From NCBI GenBank assembly GCA_965240325.2, contig OZ251249.1, forward strand, positions 868,001 through 932,000: 64,000 nucleotides of DNA, in the 5' to 3' direction. The position numbers were made by a program, and so were the translations under genes. Below, piece after piece: positions 11,108 to 23,309 of the stretch (its first letter is position 1; every line of letters begins with the position of its first letter). Origin of the DNA: Rebecca billardiae RCC1528 (taxonomy: Eukaryota; Haptophyta). The notes below the pieces were generated by a model. The model was not told the origin of the DNA. It was given only the letters and a program-made list of their open reading frames with translations, and ran no database searches.

Positions 11108-12629
11108 GGATCACTCACGCACCGCGTCTCGTCGACGGCGAGCGGCATGCCCACCGCATCTGCTGCCGCTCGCCAAGGCATGAGGACACGTAAATCCCAC
11201 TGAGTAGGAACACACGCAGCCGCCTCGGCATCGACATGCCAGGCGGCGTGCCCACCTTCGGCCAGCAGTTGGCGTCGGCGTTCACGAGGACGGCTAGACG
11301 TGGGGTTATTGGTACAATAACTGATTGTCTAAGAGGACGACAAGAACGCCGGGCGCCAGCGCCGCTCATCAGCCACATCGCCCTCTACCAGACCATCGCC
11401 TCAAAGGGCGCTGCTCCCGGACAAACAGTCTGTCCGGGTTGTTCTGCCGCCCAGGAGATCGATTTCCGGCGCCGGCCTCTGCCGCCTGCTTCGCCAGGCG
11501 CGGCGTGCGAGATGGCTCCAGCCAAGCTCGTCCTGCGTCGCCGGCGGCGGCGGCTCGCACGCGGGTGGCGCGTCGCGTGCACCGACCAACATCTTTCGGC
11601 AACCCGCCCACCCAGGGCCCGTTGGTCTGGTGCTCGGGCGGCGGGATCACAACTCACCCGCCGTCCGACCGCCCGGTCTTGCGGCGCTGCACTTAGGGCT
11701 CATGTGACCCCCTGCCTCCCAACACGATTGGGTTTTTCAGGTTAGGTCCCCAGCCCACCGCATCTGCTGCCGCTCGCCAAGGCATGAGGACACGTAAATC
11801 CCACTGAGTAGGAACACACGCAGCCGCCTCGGCATCGACATGCCAGGCGGCGTGCCCACCTTCGGCCAGCAGTTGGCGTCGGCGTTCACGAGGACGGCTA
11901 GACGTGGGGTTATTGGTACAATAACTGATTGTCTAAGAGGACGACAAGAACGCCGGGCGCCAGCGCCGCTCATCAGCCACATCGCCCTCTACCAGACCAT
12001 CGCCTCAAAGGGTGCTGCTCCCGGACAAACAGTCTGTCCGGGTTGTTCTGCCGCCCAGGAGATCGATTTCCGGCGCCGGCCTCTGCCGCCTGCTTCGCCA
12101 GGCGCGGCGTGCGAGATGGCTCCAGCCAAGCTCGTCCTGCGTCGCCGGCGGCGGCGGCTCGCACGCGGGTGGCGCGTCGCGTGCACCGACCAACATCTTT
12201 CGGCAACCCGCCCACCCAGGGCCCGTTGGTCTGGTGCTCGGGCGGCGGGATCACAACACCCGCCGTCCGACCGCCCGGTCTTGCGGCGCTGCACTTAGGG
12301 CTCATGTGACCCCCTGCCTCCCAACACGATTGGGTTTTTCAGGTTAGGTCCCCAGCAGTGCTGCTCCCGGGCGGTCAGGTGGAGGTTCAGTCGACGAGTC
12401 CGCAGGCGCTCAGCCTTCCGTCAGCGGACGTCCGCGCGGGATCACTCACGCACCGCGTCTCGTCGACGGCGAGCGGCATGCCCACCGCATCTGCTGCCGC
12501 TCGCCAAGGCATGAGGACACGTAAATCCCACTGAGTAGGAACACACGCAGCCGCCTCGGCATCGACATGCCAGGCGGCGTGCCCACCTTCGGCCAGCAGT
12601 TGGCGTCGGCGTTCACGAGGACGGCTAGA
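11108..12629. repeat. ~604-bp tandem array, two full units plus a partial third
   Basis: Unit starts (ccaccgcatctgctgccgct) are at 11151, 11755 and about 12482. The first two spacings are 604 bp. Each full unit contains block B (ending gacggctaga), block R, and block C (from ccgcccacccagggcccg to a tttttcaggttaggtcc tail). The first and last B blocks share a further 5' extension (11108 and 12438, gggatcactcacgcaccgcg). A minus-strand frame of about 81 codons repeats in every B block, and block B of the last copy also keeps a second coding-like minus frame. Neither has a known domain. This may be non-autonomous repetitive DNA or the tail of a transposon. Confidence 0.85.
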
Positions 12630-12664
12630 CATATATATATATATATATATAATATATATATATG
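12630..12664. repeat. (AT)n microsatellite at right edge of repeat array
   Basis: The array breaks off within ggctagac and passes straight into an AT run. In internal copies ggctagac is followed instead by gtggggtt. Confidence 0.85.
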
Positions 12665-13102
12665 CTCAGCTCAAGCTGCTGACGACGAATCACGACTACG
12701 ATATGACTCGACGATATCGTCATCGGCGTCATATAATCAGTGTCGTCAGCACGATATCGCGTCAGCATCATGATGGCGCGTAGCTAGTACGTCGCGCGGC
12801 GGCGGCGGCCTGCGGCTGCGGGAGTGCGGCGAGCCCTGGCAGCGTCGTCACGGGCCTCAGCAGGGACGGCGGTCGTCGTTAGGGACGTGTCAGGGCGGAG
12901 GCGGATCCGGGTCGCGCGGACCGCGCGGTGGTGATACTCCGGCGGTGGACGGCCGTGTGCCGTCGTCTTTGCCGCGCCAGCAGCAGCAGCGTCGGCGTTC
13001 GGCGGCGCGCAGCGCGGCAGGGGTAGCCAGTGCGCGCTGCGAGTGTACTGCGGCGGTGGCGGCAGCGCGCGGGTGGTGCGCGTGCTCTGCGCGGTCGGCA
13101 TC
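12665..13102. other. Intergenic; no gene seen
   Basis: The 3' flank of the minus-strand gene at 13103-15121. It is AT-richer near 12665-12780 and otherwise featureless. Confidence 0.4.
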
Positions 13103-15121
13103 TCAGCCGGTCATCATGAGCGGCGAGCAGCCGCGCGCCGGCGGCACGGCGGCGCCGCCGCCGCCAGCGCTCGCCGGCGGGAGCGTCGACGCGCCGGCGC
13201 TGCCGACGGCGGACGGCGGCGCGGCGGCGGCGGCCGCGCGCGCACAGTCCGGCCGTGGGGTCGGCGGCGGCGCGGTGGGCGAGCCGCGCCGGCGATCGCG
13301 CTGGCCGGCGGCAAAGGCGGCCGACCAGTCGCACGCGCCGCTCCCGGCGCCGTCGGCGGCGGCGGCGTGGGTGAGCGCGGCGTGCACTGCCGAGCCCAGG
13401 CCGAGGCCGAGCCGCGCGGCGCTCGGCGCCGTCGGCGGCGACGGGCCGGCGCGGCGGCGGAGCGTCGGCGCGCGCAGCTCGGCCGCCGACGGCAGCACGC
13501 CGGGTCCAAGCTCGCCCGGCGGCACGGCGACGGGGCCGTCCGCGTCGTCGTCGTCGTCGTCGGAGGAGGAGGCGGCGCCGATCCGCGCGGTGGCGGCGTC
13601 TGGCTCCTCAGCGGCTCCCGCGCCCGCCGCCGCCGCCTCCGCCGGGGGCCCCGCCGCGCCGTCGTCCACCCCCATCATCATCCTCGCGCGAGGCGGGCTG
13701 CCGCGTGCCGACTGGTCGGCCGGCGCCGCGGGCTGGTCGGCGGCGGCCGCGGCGGCGGCGCGCGGGAGCCACCCCGCCGCCCAGACGGCGGCGTCCTCTG
13801 AGAGGGGTGGCGTGTGCGCGGGGGGCGGGCCCGCCTCGCGCCCCGCGTGGTCGCACGCGTCGTCCTCCGCCTCGTGCATCGACTGCTCCCGCACGGGCGT
13901 GAGCGTGGGCCCAGCCGCCGCGCCGCTCGGCGCGCGCCGCACACCCGTCGGCTGCAGCGGCTGGCCCGCCGCCGGCTGCGGCGGCCGCGCGCGCTCGGCA
14001 GCCGCAGCCGCCATATAGGCGGCGGCGGCGGCGGTCGTTGAGTGCTGCGCGCCGACGGGCCAGCAGTGCGCGCGCGCGAGCGGGTCGGCGCCGCCGGCGC
14101 CCGAGGCGCTCGGTACGACGAGCCGCGCCTTGGCGGGCGGCACGCGAACCGGCGACTGACTCCGCCCGCCGCCGCCGCCGCCGCCGCCCAGCGCCGCGGC
14201 GGCGCCGCCGTGCGCGCCGTGCGCGTACCGCGCGCGCTCGGCCGCGGCCGCGGCGGCGTGCTGGTGCGCCGCGGTGTCGGCGGGCGCGGCGGCGGCGGGC
14301 GAGAGGCGGCACACCCCCACGCCGCACGCGCTCTCGAGCTGGTCCCCCAGCGCCCACAGCGCCGGCTCGTCCGGCACCTTGCGCTTGCGCGCCGCGCGCC
14401 GCGCCGCCTCCAACAGCGGGATCGGCGGCAGCGAGCTGGGCGAGGGCAGCGCGGGCTCCGACTCGCTGAGATCGGCGTCGGACTCGGAGTCGGCGGGGCG
14501 CGCGCGCACGCGGCGGCCGCCGCCCACGCGCAGCCTCGAGCCCAGCGCGCACGCGATCTCGTCCAGCGCCGCGTCCAGCGTCTGCGCGTGCGGACGCTTG
14601 CGCGGCGGCGCGCGCACGAGCGCGCACCGCGCCTGCGGCGGCGGCGCCGCCGCCGCCGAGAGCGGCGGCGGCGCCTCGGCGGGCGGGCGGCGGGTGGCGG
14701 CGGGCACGGCGTGCGCGCTGGGCCACGCGCCGCCCACGCCGTGCCTCGCGCGCACCGCGCCGCCGCGCGGCAGCAGCCGCACGCCCGCGCACGCTCCGGG
14801 GTCGGAGCAGTCGCTGTCGGCGTCGTCGTCGCCGGCGCGCGCGCGCGCGCGCGCGCCGGGCTGCGCGCCGCCGTCGAGCCGGCCGAACTCAAAGGGCGGC
14901 CTGCCGATGCTCGGGAGCGCGCGCGTCGGCTCCAGCCCGACCACCGGCTTCCAGCCGATCATCGCGGGCGGCTTGGCGAAAGAGAAGCTCACACGCCGCG
15001 CGGGCGCGCCCGGCTTGGCGGGCGCGCGCTTGGCGTCGGCGCGCGAGGGCGGGGGCGTGGGCGAGATGCGGGGGAGGACCTCGAGCTCGCCGTCGTCGGA
15101 CACCTCGTAGATGAGCACCAT
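13103..15121 (-). CDS. Unknown large low-complexity protein
   Basis: A single open frame of 672 residues from ATG 15121 to TGA 13103-13105. An upstream in-frame extension of 41 codons is open but looks like UTR. The N-terminus MVLIYEVSDDGELEVLPRIS is the most ordinary-looking segment. A conserved-looking patch follows (SFSFAKPPAMIGWKPVVGLE), then FEFGRLDGG, an acidic DDDADSDCSD run, a basic helix AARRAARKRKVPDEP with SESDADLSESEP just before it, a poly-Gly tract, and Ala/Pro-rich disorder with a second acidic DDDDDDAD cluster. Basic and acidic patches suggest a nuclear or nucleic-acid-related role, but no domain is recognisable and I assign no function. Shadow frames on the plus strand are not genes. 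Confidence 0.55.
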   Translation of the reverse strand: MVLIYEVSDDGELEVLPRISPTPPPSRADAKRAPAKPGAPARRVSFSFAKPPAMIGWKPVVGLEPTRALPSIGRPPFEFGRLDGGAQPGARARARAGDDDADSDCSDPGACAGVRLLPRGGAVRARHGVGGAWPSAHAVPAATRRPPAEAPPPLSAAAAPPPQARCALVRAPPRKRPHAQTLDAALDEIACALGSRLRVGGGRRVRARPADSESDADLSESEPALPSPSSLPPIPLLEAARRAARKRKVPDEPALWALGDQLESACGVGVCRLSPAAAAPADTAAHQHAAAAAAERARYAHGAHGGAAAALGGGGGGGGRSQSPVRVPPAKARLVVPSASGAGGADPLARAHCWPVGAQHSTTAAAAAYMAAAAAERARPPQPAAGQPLQPTGVRRAPSGAAAGPTLTPVREQSMHEAEDDACDHAGREAGPPPAHTPPLSEDAAVWAAGWLPRAAAAAAADQPAAPADQSARGSPPRARMMMGVDDGAAGPPAEAAAAGAGAAEEPDAATARIGAASSSDDDDDDADGPVAVPPGELGPGVLPSAAELRAPTLRRRAGPSPPTAPSAARLGLGLGSAVHAALTHAAAADGAGSGACDWSAAFAAGQRDRRRGSPTAPPPTPRPDCARAAAAAAPPSAVGSAGASTLPPASAGGGGAAVPPARGCSPLMMTG

Positions 15122-16343
15122 CGCGCTGCGCACGGCCTGGCCTGCGGGCGCGCACTCGTCGCGTCCACCGGCGGTGCTGTGCCCTTGTCTGTGCGCAAGT
15201 ACTTGCGTGCCGGTCACAGCCGGGTGGCCCTTGCTGCCTTGCACCGCCCATTATTTCGTCATCAGCTGGTGGGTGGCGAGTTCCAGCGCAAATCCAGACA
15301 GCCCAGACAGCCACCGGCTTCGTCTGGAAGCAGCTGGATGGTGGGGTTGCGGCGCGAGAAGGCCGGGTAGGCCGGTAGAAAAGTACTAAAACCGAGCCGG
15401 TAGAAACACGCCGTTTGACCAGCCTGGATTCCGGACGAGCTGCTGACCGGTGACGCCGGTTGCCCGGTTCTGGGCGTGAAGCCGTGAATGGCGGGCCGCT
15501 TGGCGGCGGGCAGCACTGGGCGTCAAGACGGGTATAGCGCCCCGCTTCCTCGGGCCGCGCGACGAGTGCATGCGTGCCGCGGCACAGCTCGGCAACTGGA
15601 CCGTCGTTGCGGGGCTTGATCCGTCGGCGCCGGGGCCCTGTTCCGCGCTGTTTCGGTTTGACCGCGACCGCGGCGGGCGGGTCGGTGGCTGACTGTGTCA
15701 GCCCTCACTGCTCTGCCAATCGGATTGTCTGTAACGAGAGCTTGGTCAACTGAAGGGCGCGGCCCGCGCGCCCGCGTCCGCGGAACGCTGCCTTCGGCCG
15801 GTCAATGCCACGCGACTGCTGCTTGCCGGCACGGGTCCGACTCACGGCGCGGCTGCGGGCCCGCACGGACCGCCTCGGGCCCGCTGTGAGCTGATGGCGG
15901 CAGACCGGCCTCAGTGAATGCAGCAGTGCTGATGATTACGATCGATGGCAGCCACTGAGCCAGGCGCGCTTTGCGGACTGTGCGAGCAGCCACCGCCTAT
16001 TGCGGCTCGGCAGCGCGACTGCGACGCCGCACCGTACTGCCAGCCACTAGTCCGCGGCGGAGAGTATTATCATCTCCGAGTCCGGCGGCCGCCGTAGTCA
16101 CTCGGCTAGTAATAAGTCGTCATCATCATCATCATCGATCATTTCGGCGCTATATACAGAATGATCGAGTCGATCGGCGACGACACGCGCCGTGTCAGCA
16201 GCAGCATCAGCATCCGAACTCCCCCACCATATATATTGGACTACCGCCATTATACAGTATTGCGCGAGCACAGCGAGCGAGCAGCCTGCGTGCGGCGGCA
16301 GGTCGGCCGGGCTGCTGTCACACGTCCGAGCCAGTGGCGCCAG
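15122..16343. other. Intergenic between two minus-strand genes
   Basis: Upstream of the 15121 start and downstream of the STIMATE-like gene. It contains a short tcatcatcatcatcatcg run near 16118-16140 and an AT-richer patch near 16210-16265. No gene is supported. Confidence 0.5.
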
Positions 16344-16865
16344 TCAGCCCGCCGCGGGTGCCGCCGAGACGCCAGCACCTGGCCTGGGCGGCCCTGCCCC
16401 GTGGGCCTCTGGCGCCGCCGCGAACTGCCGCGGGGCGCCGCTCGGGCGAGGCGAGCCAGCCGTGGTGCCGCGCGGCGGCGGCGGGATCGCAACTGCCGCG
16501 GGCCCTGGCCCTGCACCCGTCGGCCGCGGCTCGGCGCCGCCCGCAGCCGCTGAGGAGGCGCGCGCGGAGGCGGATGCGCCCACGATGGCGGCGGTCCAGG
16601 CCGCCGCGGCCGCGCCCACGTCCGCGGGCGGCAGGGGCAGTGGGTGCGGAGGCGGCGCCGCGCGCCTCGGCAGCGCGGCCGCGTCGGCGCGCGTGCCGCC
16701 GGCGCCGTCGCCGCACCCGTTGGCGCGGCGCACGGCGCCCGCGTCGCCGCCGCCGGTGGGGGCGGCCGACGGCTCGGCGGAGCCCTTGGCTGCACGCGCG
16801 TCCCCACCCGCGCCCATCTCCACGCCCGCACCGCCGCCGCCACCGCCACCGCCACCGCCACCGCC

Positions 16866-16897
<32 letters not shown>

Positions 16898-18773
16898 CAC
16901 CGCCGCCGCCGCCATCGCTGAGGTCGGAGGTGCCGCGCGTGCGCAGCGGTGCGTACCCGCCGCCTCCGCACCCGCCGCCCTCTGCGCCTCCGCCACCCGG
17001 CGCCGCTGCGCCGCGCGCCCTGCCCGCCGCCGCCCTGCCGATCCCGCCGCCGCCCCCGTCGTCGCGCGTGCGCGCGGGCGAGTCAGTTGGCACAGGGCCG
17101 CAGCGCGCGGGCACGAGCGAGTCCTGGCGCTGCAGCGCGCGCGGAGAGTCCGGGGCCGCCGACGTTGAGTCCGGCTCCGGCACCGCGCGCAGCGCGGCCG
17201 GCGGCGCCGGCGCGGCGGCGCCACCGCGCTGCGACGCGCCGGCGGTGAGCGGCGCGCCGGACGCCTGGGAGGAGCCGGACAGCTCGTCGGCGCGCGCCGC
17301 GCCGCCGCCGCCGCGCGCGCCGCGCGCGCCGTCCGCCGGGCGCCTGCGCGCGCGCGGCCCCCAGCGCGCCGCCAGCCTGGGCGCCATCAGCGAGATGGCG
17401 TTGGCTGGCAGCGCGAGCGCGCTCGCCAGCGCGGCGCGCGCGCGCCCCCGGCCGCCTGCCGCCGCCTCGTCCGCGCCGTCCGCGCTGCCGCCGCCGTCCG
17501 CGCTGCCGCCGTCCGCGCCGTCCGCCTCGTCAAACTGGGCAAACGCGGAGGATGACTTGAGCACGTTGTCCTGGGTAGGGTTAGGGTAGGGTTAGGGGTA
17601 GGGTTAGGGGTAGGGTTAGGGCGGCTGCTGCTGCGCCGCGTTGCCCCGTGCCCCCGCGCGCACGCCCCGGCAGCCGCCCAGCCCCGCGCCCGTGTCGCCC
17701 GCGCGCGCGGGGCACGCGGCGGGCGACGCAGCGCAGCGCACGGCACGCGCGCAGCAGCAGCAGCGGCAGCGGCTGCCGCGGGGGGCGCAGCGCCTCGGGC
17801 CAGGGCTCGGGCCAGGGCTCGGGCGACGCACCTGCACCCAGAAGGAGAAGACGGTGAGCACGAGCGGCACCACCACCATCACCACGACAAGCTCCGCGCG
17901 CGGGTGCGGCTCCAGCGGCGCCAGGATGGCCGCCCCCACCGCGCCGAGCCAGTCATGGCCTGCGAGCGCGAGGCCTGCGATGGCGCTTTTCATCAGCAGC
18001 AGCAGCAGCTGGTACGCCAGCAGCTGCTTCAGCCACAGCTTCACGCGCGGCGGGTCGCCGTACTCGCTGGCGCGCGCGCACGGCGCGAGGCGCGGCGGGG
18101 CGGCGGCGGTGTGGGCGCAACGCGGCGGCGTGGCGCGGGGCGGCGGGGGTGGCGGCGGTGGCGGTGTGAGGCGGGTGCACGGCACGGCAGCAGGGCGCAC
18201 GCGCCCCGCTCCAGCGCTCCAGCGCTGCCGCGCACGCGTGCACTCCCGCGTGCGCTTGCGTGCGAGCACTACTGCGTGTGCATGCGTGCGCGTGCGCGTG
18301 CGCGTGCGCGTGCGTGCGCGTGTGCGCACACACCCGGAGACAAAGTGCTTGAGCGTGAAGAAGCGCGCGGCGAACCAGTTGAGGATGGAGAGGAGGGCGC
18401 AGAGGATGGCGACGCCGAGGGTGCACTCCAGCGTGAGCAGCACGAAGTACCACACGCACGGGCCGTGCCCGCCCCCCTCGGCCGCGCCGCCGATCGCCAT
18501 TCCCAGCAGCACGTTGGTCAGATGCGCCGTGCCGCCGCCCATCATCTGCTTGGAGGTGTCGAAGAGCCAGATGAGCGCGGGGCGCTTGGGGGTCTCGATG
18601 AAGCGCTTCCACACCAGCGAGAGCACCGCGAGCACGCCGAGCATCAGCTGCACCGCCATGCCGAACGCGTCCATGAGCTGGCACCCCATGGCGCCACGCC
18701 CATGCACGCGCGCGGCGGCGGTGGCGGCGGCTGCTTTCGCCTTGTCTTGTTCAGACGCCAATAATGACAGCAT
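16344..18773 (-). CDS. STIMATE: STIMATE/TMEM110-like ER membrane protein, 3 exons
   Basis: Exons on the minus strand: 18773-18334, 18066-17832, 17570-16344; 633 residues. Splicing restores family motifs. Exon 1 has LIWLFDTSKQMMGG (family: W..DTSKQ). The exon 1/2 junction rebuilds FVSGEYGDPPRV (family: GEYGDP). Exon 2 ends FSFWVQ and exon 3 continues DNVLKSS (family: FWVVDNFL). Four to five hydrophobic segments match the family, whose animal members sit in the ER at ER-plasma-membrane contacts and promote STIM/Orai calcium entry; the fungal relatives are vacuolar. The start MLSLLASEQ was chosen as the first ATG in frame, with MGCQLMDAFG (residue 29) as alternative. The C-terminal ~400 residues, beyond the family domain, are Ala/Pro-rich with a ~28-residue poly-Gly run. 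Intron 2 (17831-17571) carries telomere-like repeats next to its acceptor; intron 1 is GC/GT-repeat rich. The role here is inferred by homology. Confidence 0.85.
17574..17622 (-). repeat. Telomere-like CCCTAA array at a 3' splice site
   Basis: On the sense (minus) strand the intron ends with several CCCTAACCC/CCCTACCC units running straight into cccag|gacaacgtgctc. Each unit contains CTAAC, a good branch-site sequence, embedded in a C-rich tract. Confidence 0.9.
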
Positions 18774-19075
18774 GGCGTCGCCCGCGCGCGCGCCCGGACC
18801 CTCTTGCCACAGCAGCGGAGCACGCACGCAGGTGGGTGGGCGCCGGGCGGGCGCGCGGCGTGGCGCCTTCGGAAGGGCGCGCGGGGCCGCACCAGAGCCC
18901 CGACCGGCGCGCGAGCGCGGCTGGCGTGGGCGGCGCGCGGCGTGGCGAGGGCGGCAGCCCGCCTCGTCGCACTCGCCCTCCCCCACCCCCGCGCGGCGCC
19001 GCATCGCCGGCGCCCACGGCCGCGGCCGAGGCGGGCGCGTGAGCCGAGGCGGTGGGCGCGCGCGCAGCCGGCGGC
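18774..19075. promoter_or_regulatory. Divergent intergenic region, likely shared promoter
   Basis: About 300 bp between the start of the STIMATE-like gene (minus) and the multi-zinc-finger gene (plus). It is GC-rich, with no TATA-like or other clear element. Promoter function is inferred only from the divergent layout. Confidence 0.35.
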
Positions 19076-19082
19076 ATGTTTA

Positions 19083-19116
<34 letters not shown>

Positions 19117-19262
19117 GCCGGTGGCGATCTGCTACAACTGCGGGCAGAGCGGGCACCAGAGTAAGATGTGCCGCGCGCCGTGCGGCCAGTGCGGCGACCC
19201 CTCGCACCGCGTCGGCTGGCACTACAACAACAGCGGCGCCGGGCCGCCGCGGCCGCCCGCGC

Positions 19263-19299
<37 letters not shown>

Positions 19300-19473
19300 G
19301 CGCAACGCGAGCGCCGCGGTCCCGCCGTTGGAGTGGCCCGCGCCGAGCATGTCCGACTGGCGCGGTGGCGTGCCGCCCTCGATGGACGCGTACGGCTGGG
19401 GGCCGATGGGCGGCGGGTGGGGCGGCGTGGGCGCAGGCCTCGACCCGCGCGCAGGCGGCGTCGGCGTCGGCGT

Positions 19474-19504
<31 letters not shown>

Positions 19505-19661
19505 ATCGGGCCGTCGTGGATGGCGATGGCGGCGATGCACGGGCCGGGGATGCTCGGCCCGCCGATGATGGGCGGCTTTGACATGCCGCCGATGCGCCAC
19601 CCGCACGCCGGCGGGATGGGCGGCGGCGCCGGCCTCGGGCCGAAGCGGCAGCGTCTGACCA

Positions 19662-19707
<46 letters not shown>

Positions 19708-20895
19708 GGGCGGCGGGCGCGCGCGCGCCGCGCCGTACGGCGGCGGGCCGCACGGTGGTGGGCCGTATGGCGGCGGCGGGCCGGGCACGCCGCGCGGCGG
19801 CGCCGCCGCGCGCCGCTCCCAGCCCGCCTTCGGCGCGGACGCCGAGCCTCATGCCGGGCCGCCGCCGCCGCCGCCGCCGCCGGCGGGCGGCGCGGCGCGG
19901 CGCGGCGGCGCGCGCGCGTGCGCCGGGCTGGTGCTCTTGTGCGACGAGGCGCTGCAGGGCTGGAGCCTGCGGTGCATGCACGTGGCGCTGCCCGCGTCGA
20001 CGCTGCCCCTCGCGCGCGCCGCGGACGCGAGCACCGCCGTCTACCTCTTCAACCTGCGCGTTCGGAAACTTCTCGGACCTTTCCGCGCGACCGGCGGGGC
20101 GTTTGGGTTTGAAGGCGCGGCGCGCGCGGCCGGCGGCGGCGGCGGCGGCGGGCGCGGCGGGGGCGCGGCGGAGGGCGAGGCCGGCGGCGAGGGTGGCGGC
20201 GCCGCCGCCCCGCCGCTCGCGCTGCCGCGCGAAGGCCTCGTCCGCGCGTGCGGCGGCCCCGCCGCCCTGCCGGGCCGCCTGCCCATCGAGCTGCGCGTCG
20301 CGGACGACTTGCTACGGCTGACGGAGGCGGAAGTTTCGCGGACACTTCCGGAGCTCGGCCCGCGCGCGCGCGCGCTGGAGCGGCGCGCGGCGGGCGCGCG
20401 CGCCGGCGCGGACGCGCCGTGGGAGGGCCCTGAGGAGACGGCGTGCCTCCTCCCAACAGAGGCGCAGCTCGAAGCGCTCGCGGCACTTTTCGCCGCGCGC
20501 TTGGACTCGGCCGCGGGCGGCGGCGGCGGTGGCGGCTGCGGCGGCGGTGGTGGCGGCGGCGGTGTGGAGGGCGGCGGGGGTGCGCGTGGGCGCGGCGAGG
20601 CGGGGGGCGCGCGTGGTGCGCGCGGCGCCGGCGGCGGCAGCGGCGCCAACGGCACCGCGCCCGGCGGCGGCGGCGGCGGCGGCGGCGCGCACTCAGCCGC
20701 CGCCGCCGCCGCCGCCGCCGAGGCTGAGGCGGGCTGGCTGCGAGACGCCGAGATCGCTGCGGGCGCGGCGGTGCCTCGGCTGAATGTACATGCGGCGTTC
20801 CTGCCGGAGGGCGGCGGGGCGGGCGGGGCGGTCGAGCCGCCGGGCTCGCCGCAGGCCGCCAAGCCGCACCGCAAGCGCCGCATCCCGCCGGCCCT

Positions 20896-20985
<90 letters not shown>

Positions 20986-20989
20986 GGAG

Positions 20990-21025
<36 letters not shown>

Positions 21026-22446
21026 CAAGCCGCTGATGGCGGCGAGACGCCGGCGCAGAGCACGCGCGGCGCGCGCGCGGGCGCCGTGGCGAACGCCGCC
21101 GCGCTCGCCACGTTGTACGGCGCGCGTCCCTTCGGCGGCCTCGGCGGCGGCGGCGGCGGCGCGGCCGCGGCGGTTGGGCGCGAGCGCGCGGGCGGCGCGC
21201 AGTGCGTGCGCTGCGGGCAGTGGCATCTGGAGGCGCGGGTGCACGCGCTGTTCTGCTCGGCGTCGGCGCTGGCGGAGAAGGTGCGCCCGCGCGCCGAGCT
21301 CAGCGCGCGGCTCTACGGCCTCGCGCCGCACGACGACGAGGACGGCGCCGACGGCGGCGGCGGCGGCGGCGGCGCCGAGCCGACAGCAGCTGCCGCGGAC
21401 GTCGGCGGCGGCGGCGGCGGCGGCGGCGGCTCGAAGGGCGATGAGCTCGACGGCGGCGGCGAGGGCGTGGAGGTGGTGAACGGGCTGCGGCTGCACAGGT
21501 CGGCCAAGGCGCGCTCGGGGTACAAGGGCGTCTACCCGCACCACAGGGGCGGCGGCGGCGGCGGCGGCGGTGGCGGCGCGGACGCGGACGGCGGCGGCGG
21601 CGGCGCGGGCGCGCCCGCCGCGGACGCGGGCGCGGGCGCGCCGGCGGGCGCGCAGGAGGAGGGCGGGCAGCTGTGGGAGGCGCAGGTGACCGTGCGCGAG
21701 CGCTGCCACTCGCTCGGCGTCTTCCCCAGCGCGCGCGAGGCGGCCATCGCCTACGCCATCTTCCTGGCGACACACGGCGGCGCGGGCGGCGGCGGCGCGG
21801 GCGGCCGCGGCGGCGGCGGCGGCGGCGGCGCGGCCGCGGCGGCGGCGGCGGCGCGGCTGGCGGCGGCGCGCGCGCGGCCGGGCGGCGGCGCGGGCGCGCT
21901 CGGCGGCGGCCTCGTGCCGCAGGCGCACGCGAGCGTGCTCCCCTCGCGCGTCGTCGCCGCGCGCCTCGACGCGCACCGCGCGCGCCGCCGCAAGCCCGCG
22001 CGCGCCGCCGTGCGACAGCTGCCGACGGTGCCGCGGGCGTACCTCGGCCTGCTGCGGGCGCCGCCGGCGCCGGGGTCTGCGGCGGCGGCGGCGGCGAGCG
22101 CGGCGGAGGTGGAGGGGATGGCGCGCGAGGCGGAGGAGGAGGCCGACGCCGACGGCGCCGCCGCGCGCCCCTCCGCCGCCTCCGCCGCCTCGCGCGCCGC
22201 GCGCCGCGCCGCCGCAGCCTCGGGGGACGGCGGCGGCGCCGCTGCCGCCGACGCGGACGCGGCGGAGGCGGAGGGCGAGGCGGGCGGCGGCGCGGGCGGC
22301 GGGCGGGAGGGTGCGGCGGTGGCGGCGGACGCCGCCGAGCAGAGCAACCCCGCCACCGCCGCGCTCTCCCGGCAGCCCAGCCTCCCGCCGCCAGCGGCGG
22401 GCGGCGGCGCGCAGCCGGCAGCGGCGGCGGCGGCGCCGCAGCCCGC

Positions 22447-22494
<48 letters not shown>

Positions 22495-23255
22495 GCGGCG
22501 GCGGTACTGGGCGTGCGACCCGTCCGGCGACCTGATGCTGGTCTCGGGCAGCATGGCGGAGTTCTGCAAGGAGAAGGGCCTCTCCTCCTCCTCCATGTCC
22601 AAGGTGCGCCAACCCACGCCGCGCCGGAGCCGCGCGCGCCACAGGCGGGGCCGCGCGCGCGAGCGCGCGCGCGCGCGGGCGGGCGCGTGCACGGACGGGA
22701 GGGAGCGGGCGCGCGGGAGAGTGGTTGCCGTGGGCGCGTGTGCTCCGTGGCCCCCGCGCCGCGCCGTCGGCCGTGCTCACGCACACGCGCGCGCGCACAC
22801 GCCCGCACGCCCCTGCCCCGCAGGTGGCGGGCGGGCGGCTGCAGCACTGCCGCGGCTGGCGGTGCGGCTACGTGCGCGAGGGCGCGGGCGCGGACGAGGC
22901 GCTTGCAGAAGCCTACGAGGCGCTGCGCGCGCAGGAGGAGGCGCTGGACAGGGAGGCGGAGGCGGCGGCGGCGGCGGAGGCGGCGGAGCCGCCGGGTGCC
23001 AGCGGGGCCGCGCCGGGCGCCAAGTCCGCCGAGGCCGGTGCCGGCGGTGCCGGCGGCGCCGCCGCGGCGGCCGCGGCCGGCGCCGCCACCGCCCAGCGCG
23101 AGGGGGCGGAGGGCGGCGGCGGCGGCGGCGGCGGCGGCGCGGCGAAGGGCGCGGGGCCGACCGCGAACGGCACCTCCGCCGCGCACGCCGCCGCGCCCGC
23201 GCCCACCACCGCCGCGCAGTCCCGCCGCGACCGCGCGCGCGCGCGCCTCGAAGGC

Positions 23256-23309
<54 letters not shown>

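Noticed and set aside
10197-12347. Overlapping Arg/Ala-rich frames in the repeat array as genes
   Set aside because: Present on both strands in every copy, no domain, no normal codon bias; better explained as repeat DNA.
16192-17589. Plus-strand open frame of ~465 codons with a long poly-Pro run
   Set aside because: It is the antisense shadow of the poly-Gly tail encoded by the last exon of the STIMATE-like gene; the minus-strand exon has homology and splice support.
17574-17622. A chromosome end or telomere fusion
   Set aside because: Only a few repeat units, inside an intron with intact coding sequence on both sides.
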